DNA of 64,000 nucleotides. It comes from Symplocastrum torsivum CPER-KK1. GTDB lineage: Bacteria; Cyanobacteriota; Cyanobacteriia; Cyanobacteriales; Coleofasciculaceae. The position numbers and the translations under genes are program-made. Below the pieces are notes generated by a model that made no database searches, was not told the origin of the DNA, and saw nothing but the letters and a program-made list of their open reading frames with translations. Below, piece by piece: positions 16,745-27,100 of the stretch; within the stretch, counting starts at the first letter, position 1, and every line of letters starts with the position of its first letter. Where the stretch lies: positions 1 through 64,000 of the forward strand of contig JAHHIF010000032.1 in the NCBI GenBank assembly GCA_019358875.1, read 5' to 3'.

Positions 16745-17356
16745 CTATTTCTGAAATCGTCGCCTGATCAGCATTATTCCTCCGAATGCGATCGCTCCTG
16801 CAACGCCCAAACTTCCCCATACTTGCACTGGCTGACTGACTCCCTCTGCTCTGTGATTATCTGGGAGTTCGTCAGAGTTAGTCTTAATTTGAGGACTTTC
16901 TCTAGTCGCGCTTGGGCCTGTTGCCACTGTGACAGTGTAGTTCATCTTAAAGGGTTGAAAGTTTGCCCCAGCGACTGGAGTTCCACTCAACTCCAGCTTA
17001 TAGGCTCCTATCTTCGGAAATATAACTTCCGCCCCTGGAATGCCTTGATACTGCTCTGCTGATATGGCTTTTAGAGCAGGTTCTAACAACGGGGAAGAGC
17101 CTTCTGTATGAGGTTCAGAGTAGATAGCAAGTTTGCAATCACATTGATTCAGTGGAAGAATCTGCCCACCTTGGCGAGTGAGGGCAACCCAAACTCGTGC
17201 TGGTTCCCCAGCTTTTGGATTGTGATTGGGTTCAACGTGCCAAGTACCAGCCACATCTCCCGCTACCTCAATTTTGTGCGCGAAGGCAGGTGTGGCAAGC
17301 AATCCTAAACAAACTAACCATCCGACGCTTCTACTCAGGCTTAATCGGTTAGGCAT
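16745..17356 (-). CDS. Secreted, C-terminally membrane-anchored protein of unknown function
   Basis: A protein of about 203 residues with a signal peptide ending ATPAFAHKIEV, a soluble domain with beta-strand character (GTWHVEPNHNPKAG, RVWVALTRQGG, a CDC motif, KLELSGTPVAG), and a C-terminal membrane helix followed by RRRFQK. The layout resembles periplasmic metal- or copper-handling domains of the CopC/FixH sort, but I see no decisive motif. ATG 17356 is preferred because the signal peptide starts there; an upstream in-frame TTG overlaps the neighbouring gene. It lies directly after the cation-transporter remnant on the same strand, so a metal-related role is possible. Confidence 0.6.
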   Translation of the reverse strand: MPNRLSLSRSVGWLVCLGLLATPAFAHKIEVAGDVAGTWHVEPNHNPKAGEPARVWVALTRQGGQILPLNQCDCKLAIYSEPHTEGSSPLLEPALKAISAEQYQGIPGAEVIFPKIGAYKLELSGTPVAGANFQPFKMNYTVTVATGPSATRESPQIKTNSDELPDNHRAEGVSQPVQVWGSLGVAGAIAFGGIMLIRRRFQK

Positions 17357-17388
17357 ACAACCTTTGTGAAGATATAGGGTAACCGAAA

Positions 17389-17775
17389 TCAATCACAGCA
17401 GGATTTCTGGTCACAAGGCAAGAGAAAATTACCCGTTTCTACCTGGATAGTAGTGTGTTCAATGCCAAATTTATCGTGCAACTCCATTGCAATTCTAGAA
17501 AGGAAAGCATCACCTGGGTTTCCCGTCAGCATCACCAAGTGAGCCGTCAGCGCTGTTTCGGTAGTACTCATTGCCCAAATGTGCAAGTCATGGATTCCAA
17601 CGACACCAGGAAGTTCTTCTAAGTAGGTTCGGACAGCTTGTGGCTCAATTCCTTCTGGGACGAACACTGCCTCAACGATCACAAATCCAACGTTTAGGCT
17701 AATGCCGATGATAAAAGCACTGTTGTAATTGAGCTGTCCATGATCGTGATGTCCATGTTTATGGTCATGCATCAT
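17389..17775 (-). pseudogene. CDF cation diffusion facilitator with internal deletion
   Basis: A 128-residue frame. Residues 1-38 are the His-rich start (HDHKHGHHDHG) and the first transmembrane helix of a CzcD-type zinc/cobalt/cadmium exporter. Residue 39 onward is the cytoplasmic C-terminal domain (EGIEPQAVRTYLEELPGV, HDLHIWAMSTTETALTAH). Helices II-VI with the transport-site Asp/His residues are absent, so transport is not possible. Head and tail are joined in frame. The protein could still be made and bind metal, as the soluble domain and a C-terminal CDQKSCCD remain. Confidence 0.75.
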
Positions 17776-17797
17776 AACTAATAGTTCATTACCGTCA

Positions 17798-19171
17798 TCA
17801 AACTACCCGATTACTTTGGATACACTCCCGATACCAATCGAAACTTGCCTTCGGAATACGCTTTTGTGTAGCGTAATCTATATACGTGATACCAAAGCGT
17901 CGGTCGTACCCCCAATCCCACTCAAAATTATCCATCAGACTCCACACGAAATAACCTTTCAGAGGATACCCCTCACTGATAGCTCGATGGGCTGCCTTGA
18001 AGTGCTGCCGCAGGTACATAATTCGGTCAGTATCGATCACCTCATCCTTAATATTTAACTCATCCTGTGCAGCACAACCATTCTCTGTAATCAGCACGGG
18101 TAAATCTGGCCGCCCAACCGTCTCACTCAGATGACGAATACCCCAGTAAATGCACTCAGGCACAATATTTAGCCAGGGCATATGCATCCGGGGGTAGCCT
18201 TTAGGGAACTCAAGGAAGTCATAGCCAAGTTCGTTATCAGCCGCCCGGACATAAGTGCCAGAGTAGACGTTAAAACCCAAAGCGTCTAACGGTTGATGAA
18301 TTGTCTCTAAGTCACCTTCTTGAATATCCGGCGCATTCGCTCCCAACTGCTCCAATAAAGCAGGGCTATAGGCACCTGTTAGAGCTGGAAAAATGATGCC
18401 ACCATTCTGTCCACAGGTGGGGAAGGCTTGTTTAGCTGCCGCCACATGAACGGGAGACTCGTTGATGGGAACGGTTACTGCAAGGTTATCGACTAATGCC
18501 ACTGAACAGGGAACGGGTGAGGCGTTGCGAATCGCTTTACAACCCAAACCATGAGCAAGCAGGGCGTGGTGAGACGTTTGCCAAACTTCTTTGACTGAGT
18601 TAACACGCTTGCCGGGTGCATGGGGGGGTTCTGTGTCAACGGCATAACCCATGTGAGTGAAGCAGGGGATTTCGTTGAGAGTCATCCAATGGGTAATGCG
18701 ATCGCCTAACCGACTAACAACGGCTGTAACATAGTCCGCATAATCAAATGCCATCTCCCGACTCTGCCAAGAACTGTACAAATCATCCAGCGCTTGAGGC
18801 GAGTCCCAGTGAAACAATGTGGCATGGGGAGTAATATCATAATTCTGTAGACAGTCAACTAAGCGTTTATAGAAATCCACTCCTTGTTCATTAACTGCCC
18901 CACGACCGTCCGGTACGATGCGAGGCCAAGCAATGCTAAAGCGATAATGTTTAATGCCTAGTTGTGCCATTAGTTGCACATCTTCTTCATAGCGATGGTA
19001 ATGGTCACAAGCAACCGCACCTGTATCACCATTAAGCACTCGTCCGGGTGTAGCGCTGAAGGTATCCCAAACACTAGGTTTACGACCTTCTTCAATCCCC
19101 GCCCCTTCAATTTGATAAGCAGCGGTTGCTGCTCCCCACAGAAAATCCCCTGGAAATTGGTAGCTGGTCAT
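17798..19171 (-). CDS. GH1 beta-glucosidase
   Basis: A 457-residue family 1 glycoside hydrolase, a retaining beta-glucosidase type. The start FPGDFLWGAATAAYQIEG is the family signature, the acid/base glutamate is E167 in TLNE, and the nucleophile is E363 in LITENG. Substrate-binding parts FHWDSPQALDD and YFVWSLMDNFEWDWGY are present. Length is normal. ATG 19171 is used; an in-frame TTG two codons upstream is less likely. No signal peptide is seen, so it is cytoplasmic. It is divergent from the sulfatase-like gene. Confidence 0.93.
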   Translation of the reverse strand: MTSYQFPGDFLWGAATAAYQIEGAGIEEGRKPSVWDTFSATPGRVLNGDTGAVACDHYHRYEEDVQLMAQLGIKHYRFSIAWPRIVPDGRGAVNEQGVDFYKRLVDCLQNYDITPHATLFHWDSPQALDDLYSSWQSREMAFDYADYVTAVVSRLGDRITHWMTLNEIPCFTHMGYAVDTEPPHAPGKRVNSVKEVWQTSHHALLAHGLGCKAIRNASPVPCSVALVDNLAVTVPINESPVHVAAAKQAFPTCGQNGGIIFPALTGAYSPALLEQLGANAPDIQEGDLETIHQPLDALGFNVYSGTYVRAADNELGYDFLEFPKGYPRMHMPWLNIVPECIYWGIRHLSETVGRPDLPVLITENGCAAQDELNIKDEVIDTDRIMYLRQHFKAAHRAISEGYPLKGYFVWSLMDNFEWDWGYDRRFGITYIDYATQKRIPKASFDWYRECIQSNRVV

Positions 19172-19442
19172 AGACAATTTTTGCTTAAATTAGCGTGTGG
19201 AACTGGCTTGCAAGATTGTGTTTGATCCAAAGAACAAGATTACAAAAAGTACCCTTTCTTTTACTTGTGTTTTGCAACAACTGGGTTATCGTCAAGCTCA
19301 ACTTACCAAAAGCTTTGATGAATTTAGAGGCGTTATAAGCATCACCTACAGATAAGGTTACATATATCTCACTCTAGGCACATACGATATAACTAAAGAT
19401 AACCAAGTCTAGGATGTAAATTGAGCCGAGCCGCACGTTAGT

Positions 19443-20270
19443 ATGCCGAATCATTTTGTGTACATCATTATGGATAGCTGTCGTTATGATAGCTACCAGG
19501 CTGCATCAACCCCCAACATGGATAAGCTCGGATTAGCGGAGTGCCGCTACAGCTATGCTTCTTGGACTTCCCCTTCCCACTATGCTCTCCTGATGGGAAT
19601 GGTTCCCCATAGCAGTCCACGCGGTGTGTTTGCTTCTGAGGTATATAAGAAAGAATTTGCTAAATGGGTAGATAGGCTAGGAATTCCTAATTTATCTTTC
19701 AAAACCTTTGTTCCTCAACTTTCTTTACCTAAAGTTCTGAAAGACCAAGGGTATCAAACAATTGCGAGGGTTTCTCTGCCTGTTCTTAATCAATTTACTA
19801 GTATTAACAAATACTTCGATGACTTTGTGCTGATGGCAAATCATAATGATTTTGCTACGATGGTAAGTGAAATCGAGTTTCCTGACCAGAACCCAAGATT
19901 TTATTTTCTCAATCTGGGTGAAACTCATTATCCCTATATGCTCGAAGGTGAAGATTTACCTCACATCTCCGGAGTTCATGGGGTATTTAATAAAATGGAT
20001 GAGTTCTTATTACATGGAAATAAACAAAAAGAAGATACATCCTTTTTTGATCAGGAGGAAATGCAACGTTTACACAAACAGCAAATTAAGTGTGTCGAAT
20101 ATATAGATGGGCTGCTGGGAAAGCTCTTTAGCAAATGCCCCCCCAATACTCACATCCTAGTAACTGCAGACCATGGTGAGTTATTCGGAGAAGACGGTTA
20201 CTTTGGTCATGGACCAGTCATGCATGAAAAGTGCTTTGAGGTACCTTTTTTAGAGGGACTACGCCCCTAA
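19443..20270 (+). CDS. Sulfatase-like hydrolase (alkaline phosphatase superfamily)
   Basis: A 275-residue protein of the sulfatase/phosphatase superfamily. Metal ligands appear in YIIMDSCRYDSY (D11), TADHGELFG and GYFGHGP near the C-terminus. The nucleophile position reads T42-S-P-S-H, not the C-x-P-x-R of formylglycine sulfatases, so phosphodiester or phosphate-ester chemistry is at least as likely as sulfatase activity. The closing MHEKCFEVPFLEG is the normal end of this short subfamily, so it is not truncated. It converges on cysC and lies about 0.9 kb from the lipid synthase operon, which suggests work on the same product. That link is inference. Confidence 0.7.
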   Translation: MPNHFVYIIMDSCRYDSYQAASTPNMDKLGLAECRYSYASWTSPSHYALLMGMVPHSSPRGVFASEVYKKEFAKWVDRLGIPNLSFKTFVPQLSLPKVLKDQGYQTIARVSLPVLNQFTSINKYFDDFVLMANHNDFATMVSEIEFPDQNPRFYFLNLGETHYPYMLEGEDLPHISGVHGVFNKMDEFLLHGNKQKEDTSFFDQEEMQRLHKQQIKCVEYIDGLLGKLFSKCPPNTHILVTADHGELFGEDGYFGHGPVMHEKCFEVPFLEGLRP

Positions 20271-20281
20271 AATTAATAGCA

Positions 20282-20312
20282 AAATTTCCTTATTGTAAGA
20301 AACAGGAAATTT
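20282..20312. terminator. Bidirectional hairpin between convergent genes
   Basis: AAATTTCC at 20282-20289 pairs perfectly with GGAAATTT at 20305-20312 across a 15-base loop. It sits between the convergent sulfatase-like and cysC genes, with A- and T-rich flanks on either side. Confidence 0.5.
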
Positions 20313-20325
20313 AGACAATCTAGAT

Positions 20326-20901
20326 TTAGTCTACTTCCATCTTGATAAAGCGCAACTCTTGCAGCCTTGCTAACACTTTCGAGACGCTCTCTTCTAGACT
20401 TTCTAAATCCGTTCTGCATTCTACTTCAGGATTCAGAGGGGATTCATACGGATCATCAATCCCTGTAAAGTTCTTTATCTCCCCAGAGCGCGCTCTCTTG
20501 TATAGCCCTTTCACATCTCGTTCTTCGCAGACTTCCAATGGGGCATTGACATAAACCTCAACAAAGTTGCCAATCTTTTGGCGCACTTCTTCTCGAATTT
20601 CCTGGTAGGGCGAAATTGCTGAAACTAGCACTATAACTTGGTTTCGAGTCAGTAGATTCGCGACAAAACCAACACGTCGAATATTTTCGTCTCGATCTTC
20701 TTTGCTAAATCCCAAACCCTTAGTTAAATTCTGGCGTACAACATCTCCGTCTAAAACCTCGACTTTGTAGCCGTGAGACGTTAGCGCTTTCTCTACGGCT
20801 CGGCTAATCGTAGTTTTTCCGGCTCCACTCAAACCAGTGAACCACACTGTCACACCTGGCTGCTTATATTCCATTGCTTGCTCTAACTTTCTGGATTGCA
20901 T
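20326..20901 (-). CDS. cysC: Adenylyl-sulfate kinase (APS kinase)
   Basis: A 191-residue APS kinase that phosphorylates adenylyl sulfate to PAPS, the donor for sulfotransferases and sulfate reduction. P-loop GLSGAGKT is at 23-30, then VLDGDVVRQNL, GFSKEDRDENIRRVG, the VSAISPYQ segment carrying the phospho-acceptor serine, and LYKRARSGEIKNFTGIDDPYE. Length is normal for stand-alone CysC. An internal ATG nine codons in would also give a usual start. No other sulfate-assimilation gene is nearby. Placement beside a lipid synthase and a sulfatase-like gene makes a product-sulfation role possible, but no sulfotransferase is seen in the window. Confidence 0.93.
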   Translation of the reverse strand: MQSRKLEQAMEYKQPGVTVWFTGLSGAGKTTISRAVEKALTSHGYKVEVLDGDVVRQNLTKGLGFSKEDRDENIRRVGFVANLLTRNQVIVLVSAISPYQEIREEVRQKIGNFVEVYVNAPLEVCEERDVKGLYKRARSGEIKNFTGIDDPYESPLNPEVECRTDLESLEESVSKVLARLQELRFIKMEVD

Positions 20902-21090
20902 TTGCCTACTTTGGAGAATTTGCCCTACTTAGTCTTGCTTGTGAACATCCTTGATGAAAACTTTAAATACGGCATTGATTTAGTAAAGTTTCGTAAAAAA
21001 ATTGCCGACATTGCATGAAAGTTCTGTCCTCTGGTGAAAGTTAAATACATCTTTCTATTCTTGTTCTAAAAAAACCATACTGACTAGAGA

Positions 21091-21119
21091 TTGACAGTTT
21101 CTGCACTTAGGTATATAGT
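21091..21119 (+). promoter_or_regulatory. Sigma70-type promoter of the lipid synthase operon
   Basis: TTGACA at 21091-21096 and TATAGT at 21114-21119 are separated by exactly 17 bases. A start site near 21126 would leave a leader of about 40 bases before the first synthase gene. Confidence 0.65.
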
Positions 21120-21164
21120 CCTGACCCTATCAAAATCCTCCTCAAGCTTTAGAGATCGACACAA

Positions 21165-24100
21165 ATGCATTCATTCAACTGTTTTTCACTCAGTCCTATC
21201 GAGCTGGCTCATCCTGGTATTGCTGTAGCGACAAGCCGGGCTGGTGGGATTGGCGTGCTAGATCGGGAATTTTGCAGCGATCGCGATTTAGAGAAAGCGG
21301 CTAGGAACTTAAACAAGGTTTTAGATCTAGTTGATGAGCGTGATGCTGTAGGGTTACGGCTACGGGCAGAACAGATTGATCGAAGCAAGACGCTACTCTC
21401 TCAACTCACAGCACGCCCGCATTGGTTAATTCTGTGTGGGTGGAACCCGCAGACGCTAGAGAAAGTCATCGCCTCTCTTCCAACCGCTCAGTCCCGGAGA
21501 ATTTTGCTGGAAGTCACAGCGATTGAGCAAGCATTAGCCGTGCCGTCACTTGAGGAGATTGATGGGTTGATTGCCAAAGGGCATGAAAGTGGTGGCTGGG
21601 TTGGTGAAGATTCAGCATTTCTACTCACCCAAAAACTCGTGGCAAGGCAGCCAAAGCCCGTCTATGTACAGGGTGGCATTGGCATTCATACCGTAGCCGC
21701 CTGCCGTGCAGCAGGAGCCTTTGGGGTTGTATTGGACGACCAATTATGGTTGATGCCCGAATCCCCCTTGTCTAGCGAGTGGCAACGCTACCTCAGTAAC
21801 TTGAATGGTCAAGAAGCAATTGTTATTGGTGAGAGACTAGAGGGGAACTGCCGCGTTTTATCTCGCCCAGGCTTCCAGGCGATTTCGGCTTTACAGAAAC
21901 TGGCAGAACAGTTAGAACTTGCTGATTTTGGATTGGAGTCGGCGGCTAAAGTCACGAAATCTCATGACTCCAACGAAACTTCTAATCAGCGAAAATTTCA
22001 AGTTTGGCAGCAACAAGCTCAATCCTTAATTGGCTGGGGAACTCCTGGAAGCTTAGCCTGGCCGATGGGACAAGCCGTAGGGTTAGCTGTTTCGGTACGC
22101 GATCGCTACAAAACCACAGGCAGATTTGTACAAGCGCTGCTCAAAGCCAGTGTAGAACACATTCAAACCGCTCAAGCTCTGCAACCGCTTCAAGCAGACG
22201 CACCTTTAGCCATTTCTCACAAAACAAAATATCCCATCGTCCAGGGGCCGATGACTCGCGTCAGCGATAGCGCTGAGTTTGCCCAAGCTGTTGCCCAAGG
22301 CGGGGGTTTGCCGTTACTGGCATTAGCACTGATGCGGGGTGGGCAAGTCCGTGAACTGTTACAGAAAACGAAAGAACTACTAGGCGATCGCTCTTGGGGA
22401 GTTGGTATTCTTGGTTTTGTTCCCCAAGCTGTGCGAGAAGAACAACTCAAAGAAGTCCGGGCATTCAAACCTCCCTTTGCTTTAATTGCTGGCGGACGTC
22501 CCGATCAAGCCGCACAAATGGAAGCCGAAGGCATTGCCACTTATATCCATGTCCCAGTTCCCACCTTACTAAAACTGTTCCTTGAACAAGGCGCACGACG
22601 ATTTGTCTTTGAAGGCAGAGAATGCGGTGGACATGTTGGTCCCTTGAGCAGCTTTTTGCTTTGGGAAAGCATGATTTCCACCCTTTTAGAGGAAGTCCCC
22701 GCAGGTGCCGAACGTGATGTCCATGTTCTGTTTGCAGGTGGCATTCATGACGCCCGTTCTGCCGCGATGGTAAGTGCAATGGCAGCGCCCTTATTAGAAC
22801 GCGGGATGCAGGTTGGTGTATTGATGGGGAGTGCCTACCTCTTTACCGAAGAAGCTGTCTCTTGTGGAGCGATTGTTAAAGGTTTCCAAGCACAAGCGAT
22901 CGCGTGTACCCGTACCATCAATCTAGAAACAGGTCCTGGTCATGCCAGTCGCTGTGCTGTCACGCCTTTTGCAGAAGAATTTTACGCCACTCGCAGACAG
23001 TTAATCGCTAGTGGCACTTCCCCGGAAGAAATCAAAAATACCTTAGAAGATTTAACCCTGGGACGCTTGCGAATTGCCTCTAAGGGCTTGATGCGTAAGG
23101 GCAATGAAATCAACGCCGTTGAGGAAAGTCAACAAATTACCAACGGCATGTACATGATCGGTCAAGTGGCGACGGTACGGAATCAAGTTTGCACTGTTCA
23201 GGAACTGCATCAGGATGTCTCTGAGGGCAGTACCAATTTGATCGCTAATCTTGCTGTTGACTCTGAAGAACCTGATAAAGAGGTCACTCAACCTTCTGAT
23301 ATTGCAATTATTGGCATCTCAACCTTACTTCCCAAAGCCAACGATCAAGAACAGTTCTGGGAAAACATCCTCAAGAAAATAGATGCCATTACAGAAATTC
23401 CTGCCTCGCGGTGGGATTGGCGTCTCTACTACGACCCAGACCGCAACGTTCGCGACAAAATTTACTCCAAATGGGGTGGTTTTCTTGATGATGTACCCTT
23501 TGACCCGATGCGTTTCGGCATCCCACCGAAGTCCCTCAAATCGATTGAACCCTTGCAGTTGCTCACACTCGAAGGGGTACGACGTGCCTTAGACGATGCG
23601 GGGTTAGCGGAGGGTGACTTTGATCGAGAGCAGACTTCGGTAATCTTAGGTGCTGGCGGTGGTGCGGGAGACTTAGCGCAGCAATACGCGGCACGTTGTG
23701 AGATTCCTCGATGTGTTGATGCCCCCTCTGAAGAAGTCTGGGATCGTTTACCGGAGTGGACTGAAGAATCCTTTCCCGGTGTACTCCTGAATGTAATTGC
23801 GGGTCGAGTAGCCAACCGTTTTGATTTGGGTGGGTCAAACTTTACCGTAGATGCAGCTTGTGCTTCTTCCCTCGCCGCGATCGACTTAGCGGTTAAGGAA
23901 CTGGAAAGTGGTCGCAGTAATCTCGTAATTGCTGGCGGTGTAGATAGCGTCCAGAGTCCGATGACCTATATGTGTTTTAGTAAGACTCAGGCTCTATCTC
24001 CGCGTGGGCGATCGCGTACTTTTGATAAGAGTGCTGATGGAATTGCCATTAGTGAAGGAATTGCCATTCTTGTATTGAAGCGTTTGGCTGACGCACAAAG

Positions 24101-27100
24101 GGATGGTGACCGTATCTATGCCGTTATTAAATCTGTTGCTGGTTCCAGTGATGGTAAGGCGCTAGGAATGACCGCGCCCCTCCCAGCCGGTCAAATGCGA
24201 GCAGTAAACCGTGCTTACACGAAGGCTGGCTTCTCACCTAATACGCTAGGACTGTATGAAGCGCACGGTACTGGTACGGTGGCAGGTGATCGAGCGGAAT
24301 TGGAGACAATTGTTAGTACCCTGCAAGCTGATCAGGCAGCCAGTAATTCCTGTGCGATCGGTTCGGTTAAGACGATGATTGGTCATACCAAATGTACGGC
24401 GGGTGTTGCAGGTCTTGTTAAAGTTGCCAAGGCGTTGCATCACAAAGTCCTGCCTCCCCATTTTGGTGTCGATACCCCACTCGATGCGATCGCTGACCCT
24501 CAAAGCCCTGTTTATCTCTTAAAAGAAGCTCAACCATGGTTGCGTCACCCCGATTACCCACGTCGAGGTAGTGTCAGTGCGTTTGGCTTTGGTGGTACCA
24601 ATTTCCATGCTGTGCTGGAGGAGTACCAAGGAAGTTTACAAGAATCCGTGTCGGGTTCTAAGGCTTGGCCGTATGAACTAATTGTCTTACGTGCCGAAAA
24701 CCGCGAAGCATTAGCCAAAGAGGTGCGAGTTCTCAGTGAGGCGTTACAGGCTGGTGCTGAACCAAGACTTCGGGATTTAGCCTATAGCTATGCGAAACTC
24801 TCGAGTGAACGCTCTCATTTGAACATTTGTTTGAGCCTTGTTGTCGAAAACCTGCAACAACTTAAAGAAGCGTTAAGTCTTGTTGTCGCTCATTTAAATA
24901 GTCAAACCCCAGCCTCCTTACCTCCACACATCCAACTAGGACAGGAAGAAAAATCTACCCCGACTCCCTTCTCACGCCGTATTGCCTTTCTCTTCCCAGG
25001 ACAAGGCGCACAATACCCAGAGATGGCTCGCGAAGTGGCGTTGTACTTCAAGGAAATGCGTGAGTCTGTGGAGTTGGCTACTTGTCAGCTACGCCATCGC
25101 CTCCCCAAACCACTAGGTCAGTATATTTATCCGCCTAGTGCCTATTCAGACGCGGCACAAGAGTCTAACCAACAGCTACTAACAGAGACTCATATCGCTC
25201 AACCAGCGATTGGTGCGGTGGAAGCGGGTTATTTGGACTTGCTCAAACGTCTTGACCTTGAAGCCGATATGGTAGCGGGACACAGCTATGGTGAGTATGC
25301 GGCATTGCACGCAGCGGGAGTTTTGTCAAGAGAAGCATTCCTAAAGCTTTCTGAAACCAGAGGCAGAGTGATGTCCACCGCCTGTGCGGCGGCTGACGGC
25401 GCAATGGCTGCGGTTCAAGCGACCCGTGAAGAATTGCTAGCCCGCTTAGATGGGGTTGGCGGTGTCGTTCTTGCCAACCACAATGCACCCTTGCAATCTG
25501 TTATTTCTGGGGAAAAACAGGCAGTTCGACAAGTTGTTGATGCGCTGAATGTAGCTGAAATCATGGCACGGATGTTGCCTGTTGCTGGTGCATTTCATTC
25601 TTCTTTAGTTGCCTCTGCACAGGTGTCATTATCAGGCGCGATCGCTTCTGCACCCATGCAGACTCCAAAAATTCCGGTTTACGCTAATTCCACCGCCCGT
25701 CCCTACGCCTCAGAAATTGAGGCAATCCGCCAGCAATTGTCCAAACACCTACTCTCTCCTGTAGAGTTCGTCGGTCAAATTAATGCGATGTATGCAGATG
25801 GGGCGCGAATTTTTGTTGAAGTTGGTCCCAAGAGCATTCTGACTAAGCTGGTTGGTCAAATTCTGGCTGGTAAAAACCATACTGTTGTATCCCTGGATGG
25901 TCAGGGTGGTGGATTGAAAGGTTTCCTGCTAGCTTTAGGAACTTTGATCACACGCGGCGCTGGGATCAAACTCACAGCCTTGTTTGAAGGGCGTGATGTC
26001 CAGTCGTTAGACTTGTCTCGGCTTGTGGAAGTGACCCGTAAACCAGAGTTACCCCGTACAGCTTGGCTGGTCAACGGTGGTAATGTTCGACCCCATAGTG
26101 AGGTCATTGGTTATACAGGAAAGTTTCCCCCCCTAACTCTTGAAACGGCGACACAGGCAAAGAAAGAGGTAGCACAAAAGGCTTTACCTCCTATGAATAA
26201 TGCCCCTGCGCCTGTACATCAAGCCCCAACGCCTTCTTCTACACCTGTACATCAAGCCCCAACGCCTTCTTCTACACCTGTACATCAAGCCTCAACACCT
26301 TCTTCTACAAATTCCGCAATTCAACCTACGAAACCGCTACCGATGTCAATGTCAACTCCTCAGAATGGTGCCTCTCGACCTGCTGTTCCTCCAGCTTCAC
26401 GCCCCAATCATCATGCTCCAGCTTCAGGAGACGCAGCATTAGAAGCCTACCTTTCCTACCAAGAAACGATGCGTCAATTCTTGCGGCTACAGGAACAGGT
26501 AATGCAGCAATTTCTCAGTGGTGGTCAACAAGGGCAGATTATTCCTCCACCTCCAGCCATAACCCCTGCACCCAGAAGACCTGCTTATCAACCAAGTCTG
26601 TCTAACGGCAAACATAGTAATGGAAATGGCAACGGCAACGGTAATGGTGTAGCGAAGACTCCTGGGATAGACACGCAAAATTTTGTACCGTTACAGACAC
26701 CAACAGCCGTACAGCCTTCTCAAGCTGTAACACCCTCAGTGGTGGCAGTCGCTCAGGCGGTGGAACCTGTACTCCCCTCACCACCAACTCCTTCCCCGAC
26801 TCCTCTTCTAGATCGAGCTAGCTTACTCCAAACTCTCTTACAGTTAGTCAGCGATCGCACGGGCTATCCAACAGAAATGCTGGGTTTAGACCAAGACTTG
26901 GAAGCCGAACTAGGGATCGACTCAATTAAGCGGGTAGAAATCTTAGGCGCACTCCAGAAAAGTCTGCCGCAACCGATGGCAGGTAACATCCAAGAGCAAA
27001 TGGAAAGTTTAACCCGTGTCAAATCCCTCAATGGCATGGTTGACCAGTTGCTCTCAAAGCTGCAAGCCCCTGCACCAACCCCAACCCAACTTTCACAGAC

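Noticed and set aside
19443..20270. True formylglycine sulfatase
   Set aside because: The C/S-x-P-x-R signature is replaced by T-S-P-S-H, so only the superfamily can be claimed.
23462..23838. Minus-strand frames inside the first synthase gene
   Set aside because: They are antisense to the conserved KS domain and have no recognisable family.
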